A stretch of 64,000 nt of DNA, taken from contig JAITSQ010000014.1 in NCBI GenBank assembly GCA_031287685.1, forward strand, positions 1-64,000. Reading direction: 5' to 3'. Both the position numbers and the translations under genes were made by a program. This DNA comes from Clostridiales bacterium (lineage in GTDB: Bacteria > Bacillota > Clostridia > Lachnospirales > WQUN01). Shown one piece after another: positions 8,992 to 19,000 of this stretch (positions within the stretch are counted from its first letter, which is position 1; each line of letters begins with the position of its first letter). The notes below the pieces were generated by a model. The model was not told the origin of the DNA. It was given only the letters and a program-made list of their open reading frames with translations, and made no database searches.

Positions 8992-9013
8992 GGGGCTGAT
9001 TATATGCTATAAT
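8985..9013 (+). promoter_or_regulatory. Sigma-70-type promoter for the STAS gene
   Basis: TTGTCA (8985-8990), 17-base spacer, TATAAT (9008-9013). It reads toward the STAS gene at 9087, and its -35 overlaps that of the leftward GH3 promoter. Polymerase binding at the two sites should be mutually exclusive. Confidence 0.8.
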
Positions 9014-9086
9014 TTTAGTCGTCTAAGTCCGTGGGGCAGACTCTTTTCGAAATGTCTAAAAACTTGTAAATCAGGGGGATATTATT

Positions 9087-9392
9087 ATGACTATAACAAA
9101 ATCCGAATACGAGGGCGCGGTCGCGCTTGCCGCAGAGGGAAAACTCGACAACAACACTTCGGACGCGCTTAGGGCCGCGATTGAGGATAATTTCGACGGA
9201 ACCGGACGGCTTTTTCTTGATTTCGAGAAGCTGGCCTATGTATCGTCGGCGGGGCTTCGCGTTATTTTAGCCGTCTACAGAAAAGCGGACGAGCGGGGCG
9301 GCGGGGTCGTGCTTAGAAACGTGAACGCCGAAATTTTGGAATTGTTTGACATGACGGGATTCTCGGACATTGTGGTTATCGAAAACAAATGA
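9087..9392 (+). CDS. STAS-domain anti-sigma-factor antagonist (SpoIIAA/RsbV-like)
   Basis: 101 residues, a single STAS domain. The segment YVSSAGLRVILAVYRKAD (about residues 50-67) contains the conserved serine that anti-sigma kinases phosphorylate in this family. An AGGGGGAT ribosome-binding site precedes the ATG. Such proteins bind an anti-sigma factor when unphosphorylated and free the sigma factor; a PP2C phosphatase of the SpoIIE/RsbU type restores the unphosphorylated form. Its stop overlaps the start of exactly such a phosphatase gene (ATGA, 9389-9392), but that gene is broken. No anti-sigma kinase lies in the window. The protein may now depend on another phosphatase or be on the way to loss. 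Confidence 0.9.
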   Translation: MTITKSEYEGAVALAAEGKLDNNTSDALRAAIEDNFDGTGRLFLDFEKLAYVSSAGLRVILAVYRKADERGGGVVLRNVNAEILELFDMTGFSDIVVIENK

Positions 9393-10301
9393 AAAACGAT
9401 ATCCCCAAAAAGTCAAAAGCCTTCTTTTGACCATTTCTCTTAGAGGCGTTATTCTTGTCGGTTTGATTTCTCTCGCGGCTATCGCTATTCAAATTATTAT
9501 GTCCTGAAAAACTCGCGGGAGCTTGAAAATCAAACGAAAACCCCTCGCGACGTCAACCATCGAAAAAATCAAGACAGATAACCTGCTGGAGATTTCAAAG
9601 GAAAACGCGGTGTTTATTGACAATAGTTTTTCGCGCTTCAAATCGTATCTTGATATTGTGACATTGGCGGCAAGCAAAGCTCACGCCGGATACTTGACAC
9701 CGAAGAACACAGGGCAAAAAGGCAAAATCCGCGTTTTGTACTCCGAAGAAAACAAAGAGGCGCTTGCGAGAGAAACAGAAAACCTTTCCTCAATAGAATG
9801 CTGGCCTGGGTATTGAATGAAGCTCCTCGGATTTCGGCCGCGTATGCCGCCGCCGAAACGGGAATCCTGGTATACGCCAAAAAAGAGCGTATTGTGACGG
9901 AGCTTAATGTCGCGGCGAATATTCAGACGGATATGCTCCCGAAAGTCCCCCCGTTTCCTTGGCGCGCGGACGACATTTTCGCCTCTATGCCGTCCGCGAA
10001 AGAAGCCGGCGGTGATTTTTACGATTTTTTCCTTATCGACGACGGCCATATGCGCGCGCTTGTCTCGGACGCGTCCGGCAAAGGCGTTCCCGCCGCCCTG
10101 TTCGCGGTTATAGCGAAGGCTCTTATAGACGAAAACATGAAGCTCAAACGCTCTCCCGAGCTTTGCTTTGAATTAGTCAATAACGCGCTTTTTGAAAACA
10201 ATGATTCCGCGATGTTCGTTAACTCGTTTATGGGCGTTCCGGAAATGTCCACGGGAAAATTTACATATGTGAACGCGGGTCGCAACCCGCCGTTTATGTA
10301 G
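9389..10301 (+). pseudogene. Decayed SpoIIE/RsbU-type serine phosphatase with membrane sensor part
   Basis: Several frames together give one protein. First comes a transmembrane segment (LLLTISLRGVILVGLISLAA, then a stop at about 9507). A sensor-like stretch follows (ENAVFIDNSFSRFKSYLDIV). Last, in a third frame from 9798, is a PP2C domain with NIQTDMLPKVPPFP, AKEAGGDFYDFFLIDDG and LVSDASGKGVPAALFAV. It stops after YVNAGRNPPFM, where the final third of the phosphatase domain should continue. At least two frameshifts and a C-terminal truncation make function very unlikely. The start overlaps the STAS gene stop, so the two were once a partner-switching pair. Confidence 0.8.
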
Positions 10302-10594
10302 CGGAATTCCCTCAATTCCGTCCGACAAAAGAGTCCGTTTGGCGCGGGTTTCCTCAGGCAAATTCAGCGCTTCAAACAACCGCGCTGCGCGCCGTGGAGC
10401 TTCGCCATTTTTTCGGCGGCCTTGACGTTGGTCGCCGCGGGCGCCGCGGGACGCTATGATATGCCGCGGAAAACGCTAAAGCGGAGTCCGCGCGAAAAAA
10501 GAATAATTTTTCCGAAAAAGCGGCGAACTTGTTCAGACAAAAGCGGACGCCCCCCGTAAATATTTGTAAACACATCAAACCAGGAGGTAATTTT
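10302..10594. other. Degenerate intergenic sequence
   Basis: I see no gene here. The beginning probably holds unrecognisable remains of the phosphatase. The end carries an AGGAGG ribosome-binding site (10582-10587) for the next gene. Confidence 0.4.
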
Positions 10595-10945
10595 ATGAAA
10601 AAGTCAGTATTCGGCTTAGACGAGAACATCGCGGCGGCGGCGGCGTATATTTTCTCGCTCATATCGGGGATTGTGATCCTGATAATGGAGCGGGAGAATC
10701 GGTTTGTGCGCTTCCACGCGATGCAGAGCGTGCTGCTCGGCGTGGTGGTGTCGGTCGTGAACGTGGCGCTGCAGTTTCTGCGGGGGATACCCTTCCTGGG
10801 CGGGCTGTTCGCGCCGGTGATTTCGGTTTTCGGCCTGCTTAGCTTAATCGCGTTTATCGTTTCGGCGTATCACGCTTTCAAAATGGAGCTGTTCCGCCTG
10901 CCGATAATCGGAGACGTGGCCGCGAAGCAAATGGAAAAAGCCTAA
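10595..10945 (+). CDS. Small membrane protein, DUF4870/Tic20-like
   Basis: 116 residues from the ATG at 10595, chosen because AGGAGG lies seven bases upstream; a longer reading from 10529 would swallow that site. It starts MKKSVFGLDENIAAAAAYIF and has three hydrophobic segments, about residues 10-30, 42-65 and 72-95. The cytoplasmic-looking RENRFVRFHAMQSVLLG is characteristic of DUF4870 proteins (RFHA.QS). The function of this family is not established; Tic20 homology points to a small helical membrane bundle. It stands alone between a decayed phosphatase and its own intrinsic terminator, so it is probably a single-gene unit. Confidence 0.8.
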   Translation: MKKSVFGLDENIAAAAAYIFSLISGIVILIMERENRFVRFHAMQSVLLGVVVSVVNVALQFLRGIPFLGGLFAPVISVFGLLSLIAFIVSAYHAFKMELFRLPIIGDVAAKQMEKA

Positions 10946-10948
10946 ACC

Positions 10949-10986
10949 AAAAAACCGCTCTGGCGAGGCGAGGCGAGCGGTTTTTT
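10949..10986 (+). terminator. Intrinsic terminator after the DUF4870-like gene
   Basis: AAAAACCGCTC, a 14-base loop, then GAGCGGTTTTTT. The A-run before and T-run after make it usable in both directions, so it may also end the leftward cellobiose phosphorylase transcript after the repeat array. Confidence 0.85.
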
Positions 10987-11023
10987 ATTTGACCGGGAGG
11001 CCCGGCTTGCCGTTTTCGGTCTG

Positions 11024-11186
11024 TTCGGCGTTTGAGGTTGTCTAAAAAAGGATTTAGACAACCTCAAGCCCCCTCCTTGCTCGGTGTTTCGGCTTGTCTA
11101 AAAGGATTTAGACAAACCGAAGCCCCCTCCTTGCCCGGTGTTTAAGTCGTCTGAAAAGACTCAGGCGGCTTAAAGCCGCTTTCTTA
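11024..11186 (-). repeat. Tandem array of three modular palindromic repeats (R2a-c)
   Basis: Three units lie end to end: 11024-11079, 11080-11133 (exactly 54 nt) and 11134-11186. Ends are conserved (CTCGGTGTTT, AGCCCCCTCCTTG on the plus strand) while the arms differ: TGAGGTTGTCTAAA, CGGCTTGTCTAAA and TTTAAGTCGTCTGA. In the third unit, differences between the arms are all G-U compatible in RNA. The array touches the stop codon of cellobiose phosphorylase: TAA is the first triplet of the last unit on the coding strand. Confidence 0.9.
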
Positions 11187-13622
11187 TCCCATTACGACTT
11201 CTACGTTTATAACGTCCGCGCCGTCAATATCGGCGGGAATAGGGCCGCTTACGGCCTTGCCGTTCGCCGTGACGGATTTCACGCCTTTTTCGGCCCCAGC
11301 GGAGTTATTTATGTGTATAACAAACTTCTTGCCGCGGAAACGCCGCTCGATTGTGAAGTCCTTCATCGACGGCGGCACGCACGGATCCACTATAAGCCCG
11401 TCAAAATCAGGCCGCACGCCCAGAATGTACTGTGAGATATTAACGAAAGTCCAAGCCGCCGTCCCGGTCAGCCAGGAGTTCTTGGCCTCTCCGTGGTTCT
11501 TGGCGTCCTTGCCCGCGATCATCTGGGAATACACGTAAGGCTCCGTGCGGTGGATTTCGCTTATATCCTCAAGGTACGCGGGGGCGATACGGCTGTAGAC
11601 CTCGAACGCGCGCGCGCCGCGCCCGGCCACGCACTCCGCTATTGAAATCCACGGGTTGTTGTGGCAGAAAATGCCCGCGTTTTCCTTATAGCCAATCGGG
11701 TAGCTTGACACTTCGCCAAGATTCAGATAATACTTGCTGTAGGGCGGCTGCTGAAGCACGCAGCCGTATTTGGTGTCAAGGCGCTCCTTCACGCTGTCGA
11801 GCGCTTTGAGCGCGCGCCCGTCGGACAGGCCCACGCCGGCCATTACGCAGAAGCCCTGCGGTTCGATAAAAATCTGGCCCTCCTCACATTCCCTGCCGCC
11901 GACCTTCGCGCCGTTCGCGTCGTAAGCGCGGAGGAACCATTCCCCGTCCCAGCCGTGCGCGTCCACCGCCTTAAGAACGGCTTCGTAAGCGGCTTCGGCT
12001 TTTTTGGCCTGGGCTTCGTCGCCCATATAGCGGCAGATTCGGATGTAATCCTTCATAGCGAACAGGAAAATGCCCGCGATAAGGACGGACTCCGCCGTCT
12101 TGCCGTCGCCCTGGTTTTCCGTGGTCTGGAAACTTTCGCCCGGCGTCTCGGAGAAACAGTTGAGGTTGAGGCAGTCGTTCCAGTCCGCGCGGCCGATTAG
12201 CGGCAGGCCATGAGGGCCGAGGTTCGTCACGGTGTAGTTAAACGCGCGGTTCAGGTGCTCGAAAAGCGACACCTCCGAGCCGGGGGCAAGATCGAACGGC
12301 ACGGCTTCTTTTAATATGCCGAAATCTCCCGTTTCCTTGACGTAGGCCGCCGCGCCGATAAGCAGCCACATCGGGTCGTCGTTGAAGCCGGAGCCGACCT
12401 CAAGGTTGCCTTTTTTAGTGAGCGGCTGATACTGGTGATACGCGCTTCCGTCAGGAAATTGGGTGGAGGCTATGTCTATTATCCGCTCCCTCGCGCGCTC
12501 GGGGATCAGGTGCACGAAGCCGAGCAGATCCTGGTTCGAGTCTCGGAAGCCCATACCGCGGCCTATGCCGGACTCAAAGTACGACGCCGAGCGCGACATG
12601 TTGAACGTAACCATGCACTGGTACTGATTCCATATGTTGACCATACGGGAGAGCTTCTCGTCCGCGCACTTGACCGAATAGCCCGTGAGCAGGCTGTGCC
12701 AGTAATCCGAAAGCTCGGCGAGCGCCTTGTCTATCTGTTCGTCCGTTTGAAATCTGGACAGAAGGGCCTTAGCGGGGGCTTTGTTAATCACGCCGGGGGC
12801 CTCGAATTTCTGGTCCTTCGGGTTTTCGCAATAAGCCAGGATAAACGCGACGGAGGTAGTCTCCCCGGGCTTGAGCGTAATATTGAAGCTGTGGGAGCCA
12901 ATCGGCGCCCAGCCGGACGCGACGCTGTTCCGCGATTTGTTCTCAAGCACGGCGGCGGGCGCGTCGAAACCGTTGTAGAGGCCCATAAAGCTCTCCCTGT
13001 CGGTGTCGAAGCCGTCCGGCGCGCGGTTAGCCGAAAATACGGCGTAGTGGTTGCGCCTCTCCCGGTATTCCGTCTTGTGATAAATCGACGCGCCGTCTAT
13101 TTCCACCTCGCCTATGGAATAATTGCGCTGGAAATTAGTCGAGTCGTCCTGCGCGTTCCAGAGGCAGAACTCAATAAACGAAAACAGCGTGAATTTTTTC
13201 TCCGCGCCGGATTCATTGGTGAAGTTCAGGCGGTTAATCTCGCAAGCGGCTCCCAGGGGGACAAACGCCGTGTGTACGGCCTTAAGGCCTCCCCGTTTGG
13301 AGGTAATGCGCGAATAGCCCATACCGTGGCGGCACTCGTAGCTTTCAAGCTCCGCGCGGCAGGGCTTCCACGACGGGTTCCAAACGCCCTCGCCGTCGTT
13401 GATGTAGTAGTAGCGCCCGCCGGCGTCCGTCGGCACGTTGTTGTAGCGGTAACGGGTAATCCGCAGGAGCCGCGCGTCCTTGTAGAAGCTGTAGCCTCCG
13501 GCCGTGTTTGAAAAAAGCCCGAAAAAATCCTTATTACCCAGGTAGTTTATCCACGGATAGGGCGTATCCGGGCGGGTAATGCAGTATTCACGGGCCTCGT
13601 CGTCAAAAAAACCGAATTTCAT
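11184..13622 (-). CDS. cbp: Cellobiose phosphorylase (GH94)
   Basis: 812 residues, almost the length of characterised clostridial cellobiose phosphorylase (811). It opens [20 protein letters not shown] and continues PYPWINYLG then [15 protein letters not shown], typical of that enzyme. The catalytic region [11 protein letters not shown] lies at about residues 478-488, with the expected general-acid Asp at 483. The enzyme splits cellobiose with phosphate into glucose-1-phosphate and glucose in the cytoplasm, saving one ATP. A consensus promoter lies directly upstream (13673-13701), so it is transcribed alone. It fits with the GH130/epimerase pair near 33-35 kb as part of a phosphorolytic strategy for plant glucans and mannans. 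A chitobiose phosphorylase is a less likely alternative given the N-terminal match. Confidence 0.92.
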   Translation of the reverse strand: MKFGFFDDEAREYCITRPDTPYPWINYLGNKDFFGLFSNTAGGYSFYKDARLLRITRYRYNNVPTDAGGRYYYINDGEGVWNPSWKPCRAELESYECRHGMGYSRITSKRGGLKAVHTAFVPLGAACEINRLNFTNESGAEKKFTLFSFIEFCLWNAQDDSTNFQRNYSIGEVEIDGASIYHKTEYRERRNHYAVFSANRAPDGFDTDRESFMGLYNGFDAPAAVLENKSRNSVASGWAPIGSHSFNITLKPGETTSVAFILAYCENPKDQKFEAPGVINKAPAKALLSRFQTDEQIDKALAELSDYWHSLLTGYSVKCADEKLSRMVNIWNQYQCMVTFNMSRSASYFESGIGRGMGFRDSNQDLLGFVHLIPERARERIIDIASTQFPDGSAYHQYQPLTKKGNLEVGSGFNDDPMWLLIGAAAYVKETGDFGILKEAVPFDLAPGSEVSLFEHLNRAFNYTVTNLGPHGLPLIGRADWNDCLNLNCFSETPGESFQTTENQGDGKTAESVLIAGIFLFAMKDYIRICRYMGDEAQAKKAEAAYEAVLKAVDAHGWDGEWFLRAYDANGAKVGGRECEEGQIFIEPQGFCVMAGVGLSDGRALKALDSVKERLDTKYGCVLQQPPYSKYYLNLGEVSSYPIGYKENAGIFCHNNPWISIAECVAGRGARAFEVYSRIAPAYLEDISEIHRTEPYVYSQMIAGKDAKNHGEAKNSWLTGTAAWTFVNISQYILGVRPDFDGLIVDPCVPPSMKDFTIERRFRGKKFVIHINNSAGAEKGVKSVTANGKAVSGPIPADIDGADVINVEVVMG

Positions 13623-13672
13623 TAAGGTTCCTCCCTTATAGTTTGTATTTTATGGAACGAGATGTTACATTT

Positions 13673-13701
13673 ATATTACAATGAAACGGGGCGGAAGTCA
13701 A
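13673..13701 (-). promoter_or_regulatory. Promoter of the cellobiose phosphorylase gene
   Basis: Leftward TTGACT (13701-13696), 17-base spacer, TAATAT (13678-13673), about 50 bases before the start codon. No clear operator palindrome was seen beside it. Confidence 0.7.
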
Positions 13702-13808
13702 GTTAAAAAACTCTTTAAGATTTCTCAAAATCGTTTTTCGCGAAACTTACGCAAAGCAACTTGGAAACAGGCTTCAACCGCCGCCGTATTTCCGCGTGCA
13801 GAGCCGGT

Positions 13809-13910
13809 CAAGAAGGGGGCTTTTTGGCGTGGTCGCGAGCGTTTGCAACAGCTTTTTGGCGGAGCCAAAATAGCGAACGCAAACGCGGGGAAGCGCCAAA
13901 AAACACCGGT
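13809..13910 (+). repeat. Expanded modular palindromic repeat (R13) abutting feoB
   Basis: The usual ends (CAAGAAGGGGGCTTT and AAACACCGGT) enclose arms TTTTTGGCG/CGCCAAAAAA. The loop is filled by a second hairpin module at 13836-13888 (GCGTTTGC with GCAAACGC outside, TTTTTGGC with GCCAAAA inside). That module reappears inverted at 63792-63844. Total length is 102 nt, again a multiple of three. The repeat ends at the feoB stop codon. Confidence 0.85.
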
Positions 13911-15712
13911 CAAACAAACCGCGCGGCGAAATTAACTATCGCGCAAAGCCCCGCTCCGAACGCCGTCGGCAGAACCGCCGCGAGCAGCGTGCTTTTAACG
14001 CTCCCCGTTTCTTTGAAAATTGTAGCGAGCGTGGCCGCGCAAGGAAAATGACATATTGAAAAAATCATCACGCACGCGGCGGTCGGGGCGCTCCAGCCGC
14101 CGCGCCGCAAAATGTCCGAAAGCTCCGAAAGCCCGGGGGCCTCCCGCAGGACGCCCGCGCCGGAATAACACATAAGCATTACCGGCAGGACGATTTCATT
14201 AGCGGGGAAGGCCAGCAGAAACGCCGCCAGTATAACCCCGTCAAGCCCTATGGCCGCGCCCGCCGGCTCCAGAAAAGCCGTGAACCCGTCAAGCGCCCCC
14301 GTTCTGCGCAAAGTCCAGATAAGCGCGCCGGCGGGGGCGGCGGCGACCACGGCGCGCAGCAGGACGCGCGCCGTCTTATCCCGCGCGCTTTCCGCGACGG
14401 CCCGAAGCACGCGCGGCCTCCGGTAAGGCGGCAGGGCGAGCGTAAAATCAGACGCGCCTTTTTCGCGGGAAGCAAGGGAAATCAGCTTGCAGGCGAGAAG
14501 CGTGCTCCCCACGGAGACAGCCGCCGCCAGAAACCCGGCGGCGACGCTCCTGGCCGCCCCGCCGAAAAAAATCAGCGTAAGCGCGGTCAACAGGGGGAAC
14601 CGCCCGTTGCAGGGGGTGAACACGTTCGTGAGCACCGCCTTGCGCCGCTCCCCGCCGGAATCTATTATGCGGCAGGCCGTGACCCCCGCCGCGTTGCAGC
14701 CAAGGCCCATACACATGGTCAGCGCCTGCTTGCCGTGCGCGCCGGCTTTCTTAAAGACCCCGTCCAAGTTAAACGCGAGCCTCGGCAGGAGGCCCGCGTC
14801 CTCCAGAAGGGTAAAAAGAGGAAAAAATATCGCCATTGGCGGCAGCATTACCGAAACCACCCAGCACACCACCGCCAGCACCCCGTCGCACAAAAAGCCG
14901 GTCAAATCCGCCCCCGCGCCCGCCGCCTCAAGAAGGCCCCGCACAGCGGGCAGCGCCGCCGCGAAAACCCACGTAAGCCCCTCCGACAAAAGGTTCGCGC
15001 CGGACGCGGTTATCCACAGGATTAACCCGAAAAGCGCCGCCATTATGGGAATCCCTCTGACGCCAAGTATAATTTTGTCGATTTTCCTGTCAAGCCCGTC
15101 CGGTTTGCCCCTGACCGTCTGACAGAGCTTCTTTATCCGCGCCGGGTCGGCCGTTGCGGCAAGGCTCCGCTCCCTCCCCCCGCGCTCTTTTTCGGCGCAT
15201 TTCCGGGCTATCGCTTCCCGAAGCTCGTCTATGCCCTCCCCGTTTGCCGCCGAAGCCCCGATTACCGTAAGGCCCGTCATTTCCGAAAGTTTCGGCAGAT
15301 TCGTCTCTATTCCGCGGGCCCGCGCCTCGTCCAGGAGGTTCACGCAGAGGATTATTTCCGACGGGTCGTAAACGGAGGCGACCTCCAGGGCGAACTTAAC
15401 CCCCCGCGTCAGGCTCCCCGCGTCCGCCACCGCCACTATTACGTCGGCCTCCCTTCTTATTATGAATCCGCCGGCCGCCGCCTCGTCCGCCGATTTTCCC
15501 CGCAGGGAATACGCGCCGGGCAAATCCACCACCGTGAAACAGGCGTTGCCCCGCTTAAAGCCGCCCACCGCGCTGACGACGGTTTTCCCCGCCCAGTTGC
15601 CCGTGTGGGCGCTCCGCCCGGTCAGCCTGTTGAACACCGTGCTCTTGCCCACGTTCGGATTCCCCGCGAGCGCCGCCGTAAAAACGATTTTCCTTGAAGC
15701 GCCGGATTTCAT
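13910..15712 (-). CDS. feoB: Ferrous iron transporter B
   Basis: 600 residues. The N-terminal G domain shows GNPNVGKSTVFNRLTG (G1), NWAGKTV (G2 region), VVDLPGAYSL (G3) and VNLLDEA, the place of the usual NxxD (G4). It is followed by a membrane part with the Gate-like segments (FPLFTLLEDAGLLPRLAF, then CMGLGCNAAGV) found in FeoB. It imports Fe(II) across the cytoplasmic membrane under low-oxygen conditions, with GTP hydrolysis required. The protein is on the short side for the family, mainly from a brief linker and C-terminus. It starts four bases after feoA stops. Its stop codon coincides with the edge of palindromic repeat R13. Confidence 0.95.
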   Translation of the reverse strand: MKSGASRKIVFTAALAGNPNVGKSTVFNRLTGRSAHTGNWAGKTVVSAVGGFKRGNACFTVVDLPGAYSLRGKSADEAAAGGFIIRREADVIVAVADAGSLTRGVKFALEVASVYDPSEIILCVNLLDEARARGIETNLPKLSEMTGLTVIGASAANGEGIDELREAIARKCAEKERGGRERSLAATADPARIKKLCQTVRGKPDGLDRKIDKIILGVRGIPIMAALFGLILWITASGANLLSEGLTWVFAAALPAVRGLLEAAGAGADLTGFLCDGVLAVVCWVVSVMLPPMAIFFPLFTLLEDAGLLPRLAFNLDGVFKKAGAHGKQALTMCMGLGCNAAGVTACRIIDSGGERRKAVLTNVFTPCNGRFPLLTALTLIFFGGAARSVAAGFLAAAVSVGSTLLACKLISLASREKGASDFTLALPPYRRPRVLRAVAESARDKTARVLLRAVVAAAPAGALIWTLRRTGALDGFTAFLEPAGAAIGLDGVILAAFLLAFPANEIVLPVMLMCYSGAGVLREAPGLSELSDILRRGGWSAPTAACVMIFSICHFPCAATLATIFKETGSVKSTLLAAVLPTAFGAGLCAIVNFAARFV

Positions 15713-15715
15713 AGC

Positions 15716-15946
15716 CTATCCCCCCGTCTCCACCACAATGCCCTCCGCCGTCTCTTCCCGCACGGCGAACACCTCTCCGCACAAGCTGTATGCCGCTATA
15801 TCCCCAAACAGGCTTCTGTGCGCCGCCTCGACAAAGCTCCCTCTTGTGAAGCCAAGCTCCTCAAGCCGCTCCCCCGCCGCGCCCGCCGCCTCTAGCTTTT
15901 TAATAATTCCCCCCTGCCCCGTTCGCAGGTCGCTAAGCCTCTTTTC
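15716..15946 (-). CDS. feoA: FeoA, small SH3-like partner of FeoB
   Basis: 76 residues from the ATG at 15946 (MEKRLSDLRTGQGG), preceded by GGGGAAAG. A longer reading from a TTG at 16012 is rejected because it would overlap the promoter. The body GERLEELGFTRGSFVEAAHR, with a closing strand pair, is the SH3-like beta-barrel of FeoA. It is needed for FeoB-dependent Fe(II) uptake and is thought to contact FeoB on the cytoplasmic side. It forms an operon with feoB (four-base gap). A palindrome covering the -10 suggests repression by a metal-responsive regulator. Confidence 0.9.
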   Translation of the reverse strand, partial: EKRLSDLRTGQGGIIKKLEAAGAAGERLEELGFTRGSFVEAAHRSLFGDIAAYSLCGEVFAVREETAEGIVVETGG

Positions 15947-15977
15947 CATAACTTTCCCCGTGTTTTCTTTTAATATA

Positions 15978-16012
15978 TTTAATATATTAAAAAGGCTTAT
16001 TTTTTTTGACAA
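15978..16012 (-). promoter_or_regulatory. feoAB promoter with a palindromic operator over the -10
   Basis: Leftward TTGTCA (16012-16007), 17-base spacer, TAATAT (15989-15984). The perfect palindrome TTTAATATATTAAA (15978-15991) covers the -10, and the pattern TTAAATATATT partly repeats beyond it. The placement is what a repressor site would need. An iron-responsive regulator (Fur or DtxR type) is inferred; the sequence is not a classical Fur box. Confidence 0.6.
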
Positions 16013-16060
16013 AACGCCGATATATATGCAGACGCGTAAGACTCAAAGGGGGCCTTTTTC

Positions 16061-19000
16061 TTGAAATCGGACACCGTTCCGGCGCTTGCGGCGCATTTTT
16101 CGGAAAACAATATATTTTTAGCGGACAAAAAGCACGGTTCGCTCGCGGACAAGACAAACAGCCTCATAAAGGCCACTCTTACGTCCATTACGGGAAAAAC
16201 GGCCACCCTCACCATAAAAGCCGCCGATATTCGCGCAGCCTCCGACCTTATTTTCACCGCCGACGCGGATAAAATAAGCGGCGAACCCGGCGACGAGCTT
16301 CTTTTCGAGGTTCTGAAATCCGACGCCGCCGGCTTTACCCTGAAACAGGTAAAGGCGCCCAAAACCGCCGCGGAGGATAAAAAGAAAGAGGACTTCGCCC
16401 AAATAAAAGACCTTTTTCAGCAGCAGGGCCTGTACGAAAAGGACGGCGGTTCCGCCGCCGCGCAGAAGGAACAGAAAAAAATAGCGGACGCGTGCGCGCG
16501 TATAAAGCGCCGCCTGGAAAACGGGGCCAAAAACAGCGCCGGGCTTATAGCTATGCTCGCCGCGCAGGGGCTTTCGGTTGAAAAGCTCTCCGTAGAGGCT
16601 TTCGCCTCGGTTATGGATTCCCGCCGAAAGGCGGAGAGCGAAGCCGCTCCCTTAAAACGGGCCGAAACCTACGACTCCGCCGAAATCCTCAAATCTCACG
16701 GGCTCGGGCCAGACGCGGAAAAACAGGCGCGCGCCGCCGTCTCCCGTTTCCGCGCCGCGCGCGAAATCGGCTCCGAAGGGATTTTAGAGCTGATCCGCAA
16801 GGAGCTTCCGCTGACGATAGACAACATATATAAAGAAAGGTTTCAGTCCCCGGACGCGAACCGGGAGGACGCGCCCGACCCGCGGCTTGACCGCCAGATA
16901 ACGGACCTGCTCCGCCGGAGCGGCATACCCGCCGGGCCAGCCTCCCTTGAGGCCGCCCGCCGCATGGTGCAAAAAGACATCCCCGTTACCCGCGAAAACC
17001 TCGACAAGGCGAAGTTTCTCTCCACCCTTGACAAAATACCCGAAGAAGATATTTTCCACTCCGCGTGCGAAAACATCACCTCCGGCCGCCCCGCTTGGGA
17101 CATCGACCTTTGCCCGCGCAAAGAGCCGGCGCAGCTCCAGCGGGAATACAGGGAAATCGCTTCCCTGCTCCCCGGGATAACCCCTTTCGTAATCCAGCGG
17201 GCCATAAGCTCCGGCGTGACTATAAACCTGCGCGCGCTTACGGATTTTTACGTGGCCGGGGTTTCGGAGGGGCTTCGCAACGCGGGCGCGGTGCCGTCGC
17301 CGGAAGCCCTTGAAATCAAGAAGACTCTCCTTGAAGTGCAGTTTAAGCTGACCGCGGAGGCCGCCTCGCGCCTCTCCGGAAAGGGGCTTGACATCACCGT
17401 CCTGCCGGTTAAGGAGGCCTTGGCCGCCCTGAACGACGAAATATCGTCGGAATATGAGGAAAGCGTCAAAGCCGCGGGCGCGGGCAAACCGGACGAGAAC
17501 GTCTCCGCGCTTCAGGCTTTATACGACAAAATCCGCGTAATAACGCCCGTCCCGCGCTCCCTTTTTGGGGATATTATACAGAAGCGCGTGGATTTCTCAA
17601 TCGACGGGATGAGCGGCGCCGTGCTTAAACGGCCGGATTTCACCGCCTACGAGGCTACGGAGAATATCCGCTCCAAATACGGCGACGCGCTCAGAAACCC
17701 GGAGGAGGAGTTCGGAAAGCTCCTGCGCTCCCTGGCTATAGGGGACGACGACGACAACATTCGCGCGGCGCGGATACTTTCGGCCAACAAGCTCGACGTC
17801 ACCGCCGAAAACATTATGAAAGTCCTGGGCATAGACCTCAAGGTGCGCGCCATAGCGGACACGCTACACCCCGCCATTGCCGCCGATATGCTCAAAAACA
17901 ACCTGAACCCCGCTCAGATGCACGTAGACGAAGTGCTGAGCTATATTGAGAAATTTAACGACAAATACGGCGGCGGACTTTCCGACAAAATCGCCGAGCG
18001 GCTCTTTGAAATGGAAAAAAGCGGGGAGCTTGACCAGAACGCCAAAAAATCCGTCGTGGCGGTTTTCCGTATGCTGTCCTTCATTCAAAAAAACGGCGGC
18101 GCGGCCATAGGCGCGGGTATAGCGGCAAGCGACGAATCGCAGACTATCGGGCGGCTTTTCCGCAACGCGGTCTATATGGGCCTTTCGGGGCGGCGCGGGC
18201 GCGCGGAAATCGCCGTGGGGGATAAAATCTCGGCGCGCCTGCCCTCCGCCGGGGCGCGCACCCTCTCCGACATAGAGGCGTTTCTGTCCGACAACTTAAT
18301 GGCGGCGACTGAAACGAACGTGACAAAAGCCGGAGAGGTCTTTGACACAGCTTCGGAAAACCCCGATTTGGCCATACTCGCTTGGCAGAATCAGGCGCTC
18401 GCCCTCCGGGAAATCACCGCGAAAGCCGGCAACGCCGCGTTTGCCGCGTTCGCCGAAAATAACCCGGATTTCGCCGACCTGCCTCTTGAGAGCGCAATCG
18501 CCCTGCTTCGGGAAAACCTGCCCCTGGAGGACGCGCCGCGCGCCCCCCTTGATATTTCCGAAGCGTCCGAGGCGCTTCTTTCCGCCGCGCGGGACGTCTC
18601 TCCCGACGCGCTGAAGCTGCTTATGGACGCGAATATGCCGGTTACTGTAAATAATATCGCGGCGGCGGCGAATTTGCTTAAGAAAAACGGATTTATCGCC
18701 GATAAACTAAATGAGCTTATAAACGAAAGCGGCGAAGGCGATTTTGAGTACCTGCCCGACCTTGCCGAAAGCCTCGGCCTGACTGGGGATATAGACGAAG
18801 AAGCGCTCCGCGGGCGGCTCGACGATTTAACGGGGAACCTCTCCGCCGCGGCGGACCTGGCCGCGTTTGACTCCCCGCCCCGCCTTCGGGAAACAATCCG
18901 GGAGATAGCGGCGGCGGCAAGCCTGCGCTCGGCTCTTGGCCGCCGGCGCGGCGACGGCTCTTTCTCAATCCCCGTGAAGCTGCACGACCGCGTGGCCGGG

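Noticed and set aside
11024-11186. CRISPR array
   Set aside because: The three units are tandem palindromes without unique spacers, and no cas genes are present.
12435-13511. Long plus-strand open frame of 358 codons
   Set aside because: It lies opposite cellobiose phosphorylase, follows its GC-rich codon pattern and has no recognisable motif or ribosome-binding site.
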